From positions 1-64,000 of the forward strand of contig NZ_MVHJ01000027.1 of the NCBI RefSeq assembly GCF_002086115.1: 64,000 nucleotides of DNA, given 5' to 3'. Positions 59,353 to 64,000 of this stretch are shown here, in pieces (within the stretch, counting starts at the first letter, position 1; each line of letters starts with the position of its first letter). The stretch comes from Mycolicibacterium bacteremicum (GTDB lineage: Bacteria; Actinomycetota; Actinomycetes; Mycobacteriales; Mycobacteriaceae). Position numbers and translations under genes: made by a program. The notes beneath the pieces were generated by a model, which searched no databases, was not told the DNA's origin, and was given only the letters and a program-made list of their open reading frames with translations.

Positions 59353-59865
59353 CTACACCCGTCCCAGCTTCGCGGGCCGCCCATCGGCCTGCAAACCGGC
59401 GCTGATCCGGCGACAGTTCTCCCCCATCGCGGTGATCTGCGCCCGGGACAGCCGGCCGAGATAGTGCGTGCGCACCTCCGTGCCGTAGGTCTGCATGGCC
59501 TCGGCCAGCAGTGCGCGGCCCTGATCGGTGATGGTGGCCAGCACGCCGCGCCGGTCATCCGGACTGGCGACGCGGGTGACCAGGTTCAGCTTCTCCAACC
59601 GGTGGATCTGCCGGGTCACCCGACTGGGCAGCGACATCAGTCCTTCGGCGAGATCCCCCATCCGCGCCGAACCGCTGTCGGAAGTGTCCAGGATGTCGAG
59701 CAGTCGGACATCGTTGAGCGCCAGCCCGTGGTTGTCCACCAGCGATCTGTTCAGTGTTGCGTAGATCCGCAGAGCCGAGTCCAGAAAGTTTTGCCACGAT
59801 TTCTGTTCGGCGATATCGAGCCCCGGCATACTGCTTGCCGTTCGTCCCCCCACCAATGCTTCCAT
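59353..59865 (-). CDS. MarR-family transcriptional regulator
   Basis: This 170-aa winged-helix protein has the recognition region GDLAEGLMSLPSRVTRQIHRLEKLNLVTR and the wing SPDDRRGVLATITDQGRALL. Start options are the ATG at 59865, which fits a leaderless transcript (TACGAT 6 nt upstream), or the internal ATG at 59829. It is divergent from the quinone oxidoreductase gene, 41 nt apart, and is a natural candidate to control it. Confidence 0.9.
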   Translation of the reverse strand: MEALVGGRTASSMPGLDIAEQKSWQNFLDSALRIYATLNRSLVDNHGLALNDVRLLDILDTSDSGSARMGDLAEGLMSLPSRVTRQIHRLEKLNLVTRVASPDDRRGVLATITDQGRALLAEAMQTYGTEVRTHYLGRLSRAQITAMGENCRRISAGLQADGRPAKLGRV

Positions 59866-59871
59866 CGGGTA

Positions 59872-59877
59872 ATCGTA
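59872..59877 (-). promoter_or_regulatory. Candidate -10 element of the marR gene
   Basis: On the minus strand TACGAT fits TANNNT and ends 6 nt before the ATG at 59865. There is no ribosome site between, so the transcript may be leaderless. It lies within the short region shared with the divergent gene. Confidence 0.45.
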
Positions 59878-59906
59878 CTTTTGGGAGGCCGAGTAGCCTA
59901 GCGGGA

Positions 59907-60893
59907 ATGAAGGCCATCGTTGCGGTTTCAACCGAACGTATGACATGGCAAGAAGTCCCTGACGTCGCAGCTCACGCAGGTGAAGTGATCATCCGGGTGA
60001 CCGCGGCCGGGGTCAACCGGGCCGACCTGCTACAGGCCGCCGGTAGCTACCCGCCGCCGCCCGGCGCCAGCGACATCATGGGCCTGGAAGTGTCGGGCAC
60101 CATCGTCGAACTCGGCGACGGTGTCACCGGTTGGTCGGTGGGCCAGCCGGTGTGCGCTTTGCTGGCCGGTGGCGGATATGCCGAGTACGCCGCTGTCCCC
60201 GCGGCGCAGCTTTTGCCGGTGCCCGACGGGGTCGGCCTGCATGAGGCGGCCGCCCTGCCGGAGGTCGCCTGCACGGTCTGGTCCAACCTGATGATGACGG
60301 CGCGGTTGACGCCGGGTGCGTTACTGCTCGTCCACGGGGGTGGCAGCGGTATCGGCACGCACGCCATCCAGGTCGCCCGCGAGCTCGGTGCCCGGGTCGC
60401 GGTGACCGCGGGATCGGCGGAGAAGCTGGCGCTGTGCACCGAACTGGGCGCCGAGATCGCCATCAACTACCACGACGAGGACTTCGTCGAGCGGGTTTCC
60501 GCGGCCGGCGGCGCCGACGTCGTCTTCGACATCATGGGCGCCAAATACCTGGACCGGAACATCGATGCACTCGCCGCCGGCGGACGACTGGTGATCATCG
60601 GCATGCAGGGCGGTATCAAGGCCGAACTGAACATCGCGAAGTTGCTCGGCAAACGCGCCGGCGTGATCGGCACCGCGCTGCGCTCCCGTCCGGTCGACGG
60701 CCCCGACGGCAAGGGCGCCATCGTCGCGCAGGTGACCGAGCATGTCTGGCCGTTGATCGCGGCCGGGAAGGTCCGCCCGCTCATCGGCGCCGAACTGCCG
60801 ATCGAGGAGGCCGCCGAGGCGCACGCGCTGTTGGCCGCGGGCAAGGTGACCGGCAAGGTGCTGCTGAACGTCGCCGAGCGGCGTGGGGCCTAA
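59907..60893 (+). CDS. NAD(P)H-quinone oxidoreductase (zinc-free MDR family)
   Basis: This 328-aa quinone-oxidoreductase-like enzyme corresponds to Rv3777 and the PIG3/TP53I3 type. Motifs are GVNRADLLQAAGSYPPPPGASDIMGLEVSG, LLVHGGGSGIGTHAIQVA (NADPH Rossmann) and the C-terminal AEAHALLAAGKVTGKVLL. No zinc-binding cysteines are present. It reduces quinones or enone-type electrophiles. A possible -10 (TAGCCT) ends 7 nt before the ATG. The end overlaps the NifS-like gene by 4 nt. Confidence 0.9.
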   Translation: MKAIVAVSTERMTWQEVPDVAAHAGEVIIRVTAAGVNRADLLQAAGSYPPPPGASDIMGLEVSGTIVELGDGVTGWSVGQPVCALLAGGGYAEYAAVPAAQLLPVPDGVGLHEAAALPEVACTVWSNLMMTARLTPGALLLVHGGGSGIGTHAIQVARELGARVAVTAGSAEKLALCTELGAEIAINYHDEDFVERVSAAGGADVVFDIMGAKYLDRNIDALAAGGRLVIIGMQGGIKAELNIAKLLGKRAGVIGTALRSRPVDGPDGKGAIVAQVTEHVWPLIAAGKVRPLIGAELPIEEAAEAHALLAAGKVTGKVLLNVAERRGA

Positions 60894-62086
60894 CCCAGCG
60901 AGGCCAGCACCCGCACCAGCTGATCGACCTCGGCCGCGGTGCTGTAGTGCGACAGCCCGATGCTGACGGCACCGCCGATGTCGTTGACGCCCAGCGCATC
61001 CAGTACCCGGGAGTGCTTGCTGCTGCTGACCAGCACGCCGTTGTCGGCCAGCCGCTGGATCACCCGATCGGCGGGCACCCCGTGCACGGCCAGGCTGAGC
61101 ACCGGGATCCGTTCGACCGGATCGCCGAGCACCATCACCAGCGGCAGCGACCGCAGCGAGGACAGCAGGTAGGCGAACAGCCGGTCCAGGTAGGCGGCCG
61201 AGGACTCCAACGACACCGCCAGCCGCTCGCGGCGCGATCCGGTGGCGGCCTCGTCCAGGTTGGCCAGGTACTCGATGCTCGCCACGACACCGCCGAGCAG
61301 GCCGAACTGGTGGATGCCGGTTTCCAGCCGGGCCGGGCCGGTGGCATCGGGGTCCAGCGAGATGGAACTGAACTGGTCGATGACGGCCGGATCGCGGAAG
61401 ACCAGTGCGCCGATCGGCGGCCCGCCCCACGCGACGGCGTTGAGGGCCACCACGTCGGCGTCGATATCGTCGATATCGATCAGCCGGTACGGCGCGGCCG
61501 CCGAGTGGTCGACGATCACCAGCCCGCTGTTCTCGTGCACCAGCTTGGTGACCGGGGTCAGGTCCGTGACGGTTCCCAGCGTCGCCGACGCCGAGGTGAT
61601 GGCGACCAGCCGGGTGGGCCCGGTGATCAGGCTCTCCCACTGATAGGTGGGCAGCTCACCGGTCTCGATGTCGACCTCGGCCCACTTGACCTTGGCCCCG
61701 TACCGGTTGGCGGCACGCAGCCACGGCGCGATGTTGGCCTCGTCGTCGAGACGGGAAAGAACGATCTCGTAGCCCAGCCCGACCTTCACCGATGCGGCGT
61801 CGGCCAGTGAGGTCAGCAGCCCGGCACGGTCGGCGCCGAGCACGACACCATCCGGGTCGGCGCCGACGAAATCGGCGATGGCCTGCCGGGCCGCGGCCAG
61901 CACGGTGGCGCTGCGCCGCGCCGAGGGGTGCGGACCGGTGGCGATGGGCTTGGAGCCCCGGAACGCGGTGGACACCGTGGTCGCCACCGAATCCGGTAGC
62001 AGCATCCCGTTCTGCGCATCGAGATGCACCCAGCCGTCGCCCAACGACGGGTGCAACCCACGCACCCGGGCAACGTCGTACACCAT
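60890..62086 (-). CDS. NifS/cysteine desulfurase-like protein without the PLP lysine (Rv3778c type)
   Basis: This 398-aa class V aminotransferase-fold protein is syntenic with Rv3778c. The fold's aspartate is present in LVIVDHSAAAPYRL. At the position where the family has the His-Lys that binds PLP, it reads VVALNAVAWGGPPIGALVF, so no lysine is available near residue 219. As I recall, M. tuberculosis Rv3778c has the same change. It may be a pseudoenzyme or bind a ligand differently. The ATG at 62086 is used (MVYDVARVRG). Confidence 0.87.
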   Translation of the reverse strand: MVYDVARVRGLHPSLGDGWVHLDAQNGMLLPDSVATTVSTAFRGSKPIATGPHPSARRSATVLAAARQAIADFVGADPDGVVLGADRAGLLTSLADAASVKVGLGYEIVLSRLDDEANIAPWLRAANRYGAKVKWAEVDIETGELPTYQWESLITGPTRLVAITSASATLGTVTDLTPVTKLVHENSGLVIVDHSAAAPYRLIDIDDIDADVVALNAVAWGGPPIGALVFRDPAVIDQFSSISLDPDATGPARLETGIHQFGLLGGVVASIEYLANLDEAATGSRRERLAVSLESSAAYLDRLFAYLLSSLRSLPLVMVLGDPVERIPVLSLAVHGVPADRVIQRLADNGVLVSSSKHSRVLDALGVNDIGGAVSIGLSHYSTAAEVDQLVRVLASLG

Positions 62087-62102
62087 GTCAGCCACCTTAG
62101 AG

Positions 62103-62123
62103 CGTCTGTGAATCGCACAGACG
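62103..62123. promoter_or_regulatory. Perfect inverted repeat upstream of the NifS-like gene
   Basis: CGTCTGTG and CACAGACG are perfect 8-bp arms around AATCG, 16 nt upstream of the ATG at 62086. It could be an operator or a 5' leader hairpin. Confidence 0.5.
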
Positions 62124-62310
62124 GACACACATCGGGTTGCAGATCCTGCCGCGCTGCAGGGACCCGGCCCGGATCACTTCGGCAGCCATACTAATGCAGG
62201 CCGTCGCGCGACCGGGGTGCTAATCACCTTGTTGTTGCTGGTGTGCACGGGAGCAACACCGGCCATGGCCACGAGCTCGGCCCGGACCGGGAGGACTAGT
62301 CTCGGACACC

Positions 62311-62811
62311 ATGACGATCCACCCCGGCGATGACGACAACGTCGAGATCCTCACCTCTGACGCGGCCCCGTCCGATGGCGACGACGACAAGGGCCTGACC
62401 GATCTGATCGAGCAACCCGCCAAGGTCATGCGGATCGGCACGATGATCAAACAGCTGCTCGAAGAGGTGCGGGCGGCACCGCTGGACGAGGCCAGCCGCA
62501 GCAAGCTGGCCCGTATCCACAGCAGCAGCATCCGCGAGCTCGAAGAGGGCCTGGCCCCCGAACTGCGCGAGGAGCTGCAACGCCTGACGCTGCCGTTCAG
62601 CGATGACACCGTGCCCACCGACAGCGAGCTGCGCATCGCGCAGGCCCAGCTGGTCGGCTGGCTGGAGGGCCTGTTCCACGGCATCCAGACCGCGCTGTTC
62701 GCCCAGCAGATGGCGGCCCGCGCGCAGCTGGAGCAGATGCGCCAGCTGCCGCCGGGCGCGGTGCCCGGCCAGCGCGGCCCGGCACACCCGGGCACCGGGC
62801 AATACCTGTAG
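62311..62811 (+). CDS. bpa: Bacterial proteasome activator (Bpa/PafE)
   Basis: This 166-aa ATP-independent ring activator of the 20S proteasome is the ortholog of Rv3780. The helical core (about 27-135) includes KVMRIGTMIKQLLEEVRAAPLDEASR and a long helix rich in Gln/Ala. The last residues are GQYL, the tail that docks into the proteasome alpha ring and opens the gate. The N-terminus is acidic and disordered. GGGAGGA precedes the ATG. The next gene starts 6 nt after the stop. Confidence 0.95.
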   Translation: MTIHPGDDDNVEILTSDAAPSDGDDDKGLTDLIEQPAKVMRIGTMIKQLLEEVRAAPLDEASRSKLARIHSSSIRELEEGLAPELREELQRLTLPFSDDTVPTDSELRIAQAQLVGWLEGLFHGIQTALFAQQMAARAQLEQMRQLPPGAVPGQRGPAHPGTGQYL

Positions 62812-62817
62812 CCGCCC

Positions 62818-63624
62818 GTGTCCGACAGTCCGTTCATCGCCACTCAGAACGCGTGGGTGGAGTTCCCGATCTTCGACGCGAAATCGCGGTCGTTGAAGAA
62901 GGCCTTCCTCGGCAAGGCCGGCGGCACCATCGGCCGCAACGAGTCCAATGTCGTGGTCATCGAGGCGTTGCGGGATATCACCATGTCGCTGCAGATGGGC
63001 GATCGCGTCGGCCTGGTGGGGCACAACGGCGCGGGCAAATCGACACTGCTGCGGTTGCTGTCGGGCATCTACGAGCCCACCCGCGGGTCGGCGACGGTGC
63101 GCGGCCGGGTGGCCCCGGTCTTCGACCTCGGCGTCGGGATGGATCCGGAGATCTCCGGGTTCGAGAACATCATCATCCGCGGTCTGTTCCTGGGCCAGAC
63201 CCGCAAGCAGATGCTGGCCAAGGTCGACGAGATCGCCGAGTTCACCGAGCTCGGTGACTACCTGTCGATGCCGCTGCGCACCTACTCCACCGGCATGCGG
63301 GTGCGGTTGGCGATGGGCGTGGTCACCAGCATCGACCCGGAGATCCTGCTGCTCGACGAGGGTATCGGCGCGGTCGATGCGGAGTTCATGAAGAAGGCCC
63401 GCACCCGCCTGCAGGATCTGGTGGCACGCTCGGGGATCCTGGTGTTCGCCAGCCATTCCAACGAGTTCCTGGCCCAGCTGTGCACGTCGGCGATGTGGAT
63501 CGACCACGGTACCGTCCGGATGACGGGTGGGATCGAGGACGTGGTCGGCGCCTACGAGGGACCGGATGCGGCCCGGCACGTGCGCGAGGTGCTGCAGGAG
63601 AACGCGCGTGGCGATGCACTCTGA
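62818..63624 (+). CDS. rfbE: Galactan precursor ABC exporter ATP-binding protein (Wzt-like)
   Basis: This 268-aa polysaccharide-export ATPase is the ortholog of Rv3781. Walker A is GHNGAGKST near residue 68, signature YSTGMRVRLAMGV, Walker B ILLLDEGIGAVD and switch FASHSNEFL. With its permease (not in the window) it moves lipid-linked galactan across the membrane for arabinogalactan synthesis. The start is GTG. It ends inside the 5' part of glfT1, and coupling with that gene is conserved. Confidence 0.92.
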   Translation: MSDSPFIATQNAWVEFPIFDAKSRSLKKAFLGKAGGTIGRNESNVVVIEALRDITMSLQMGDRVGLVGHNGAGKSTLLRLLSGIYEPTRGSATVRGRVAPVFDLGVGMDPEISGFENIIIRGLFLGQTRKQMLAKVDEIAEFTELGDYLSMPLRTYSTGMRVRLAMGVVTSIDPEILLLDEGIGAVDAEFMKKARTRLQDLVARSGILVFASHSNEFLAQLCTSAMWIDHGTVRMTGGIEDVVGAYEGPDAARHVREVLQENARGDAL

Positions 63625-64000
63625 GTCGGTGATCGCGGTCGTCGTCACCCACCGCCGCGTCGAGGCGCTCTCGGTGTCGCTGGACGCGGTGGCAGGTCAG
63701 ACCCGCCGGCCCGATCATCTGATCGTCGTCGACAACGACGACGATCCGGCGGTGGCCGATCTGGTCGCCGCCCAGCCGGTGCCGACCACCTATCTCGGAT
63801 CCCGCCGGAACCTGGGTGGCGCAGGCGGTTTCGCGCTCGGCATGCTGCATGCACTGGCCCTGGGCGCGGACTGGGTGTGGCTGGCCGACGATGACGGGCG
63901 GCCCGCCGACTCATCGGTGCTGGCCACCCTGATGGCCTGCGCCGACCGGCACGCGCTGGCCGCGGTGTCGCCGATGGTGTGCGACCTCGACGATCCGAGC
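63614..64000 (+). CDS. glfT1: Galactofuranosyltransferase GlfT1 (5' part only)
   Basis: This is the start of the GT2-family enzyme that adds the first galactofuranose residues to the decaprenyl-linked precursor of mycobacterial galactan (ortholog of Rv3782). The visible 129 residues include VIAVVVTHRR, DHLIVVDND, YLGSRRNLGGAGGFALGMLHAL and the metal-binding WVWLADDDG. I use the ATG at 63614 (MHSESV), which overlaps the exporter ATPase gene. A GTG at 63608 is also possible. The gene is cut by the window edge, not truncated. Confidence 0.93.
   Translation, partial: MHSESVIAVVVTHRRVEALSVSLDAVAGQTRRPDHLIVVDNDDDPAVADLVAAQPVPTTYLGSRRNLGGAGGFALGMLHALALGADWVWLADDDGRPADSSVLATLMACADRHALAAVSPMVCDLDDPS

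Noticed and set aside
1..64000. Prophage, integrase, plasmid origin or toxin-antitoxin module
   Set aside because: No gene with such motifs was recognised; accessory genes here are metabolic and transport genes.

Overview
This window is GC-rich actinobacterial DNA. It closely tracks the Mycobacterium tuberculosis region from dnaZX (Rv3721c) to glfT1 (Rv3782). The host is therefore a Mycobacterium/Mycolicibacterium-type organism, most likely an environmental rapid grower, because several catabolic and transport genes rare in slow-growing pathogens lie between the conserved blocks. Evidence for the genus includes lpqH, lucA, the proteasome activator Bpa with its GQYL tail, galactan-export and galactofuranosyl transferase genes, a PE-PPE hydrolase, DUF732 proteins and the serine tRNA set. 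Many genes overlap by 4 nt (ATGA/GTGA), and several starts look leaderless.

Layout. 1-5 kb: dnaX (cut by the window edge), the aspartate aminotransferase AspC, SRP RNA, tRNA-Ser(GGA), lucA and a PepA-like secreted protease. 4.9-5.7 kb has no convincing gene. 5.7-8.1 kb: a small membrane protein, then the LigD-type polymerase domain protein and ATP-dependent ligase LigC1. 8.1-13.4 kb: a tightly coupled operon of aldolase, nitrilase-family hydrolase and a three-part TRAP transporter, with a divergent GntR/FCD regulator and a perfect palindromic operator. 13.6-18.9 kb: a DinB protein, acyl-CoA dehydrogenase, threonine aldolase, a very clear 2,2-dialkylglycine decarboxylase (dgdA) and a second ligase, LigC2. 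18.9-33 kb: a molybdopterin oxidoreductase, an MBL hydrolase coupled to gluQ, a GlnPQ-like amino-acid ABC transporter with two substrate-binding domains fused to the permease, a TetR/FAD-oxidoreductase pair, a CoA transferase, a nested inverted-repeat element, a saccharopine-dehydrogenase-like protein, a P450 and tgt.

33-39 kb is a surface and secretion block: two LpqH-type lipoproteins, a DUF732 protein, a PE-PPE hydrolase, a zinc alcohol dehydrogenase and a secreted lipase-like protein. 39-50 kb follows M. tuberculosis Rv3752c-Rv3762c: tRNA-Ser(CGA), tadA and its partner, tyrA, a glycolipid-binding-domain protein, the proXVWZ compatible-solute importer, a LapA-like protein, a phosphotransferase, and an alkylsulfatase. 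50-55 kb is an accessory block: two tandem imine-reductase-like dehydrogenases under a divergent HxlR regulator, a phosphodiesterase and a membrane GGDEF-EAL protein. 55-64 kb returns to the conserved order: tRNA-Arg(ACG), tRNA-Ser(GCT), hisC2, echA21, a choloylglycine-hydrolase-like enzyme, tRNA-Ser(TGA), a quinone oxidoreductase, a NifS-like protein, bpa, the galactan exporter ATPase and the start of glfT1.

Themes. The window contains all four serine tRNA isoacceptors, tRNA-Arg(ACG) with the deaminase TadA that should edit it, and two enzymes acting on queuosine-type tRNA (tgt, gluQ). The accessory genes point to use of amides, hydroxy or keto acids and branched amino acids through dedicated uptake systems. 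The accessory parts most worth following up are the TRAP-nitrilase-aldolase operon, dgdA, the fused GlnP-like importer and the HxlR/imine-reductase pair.
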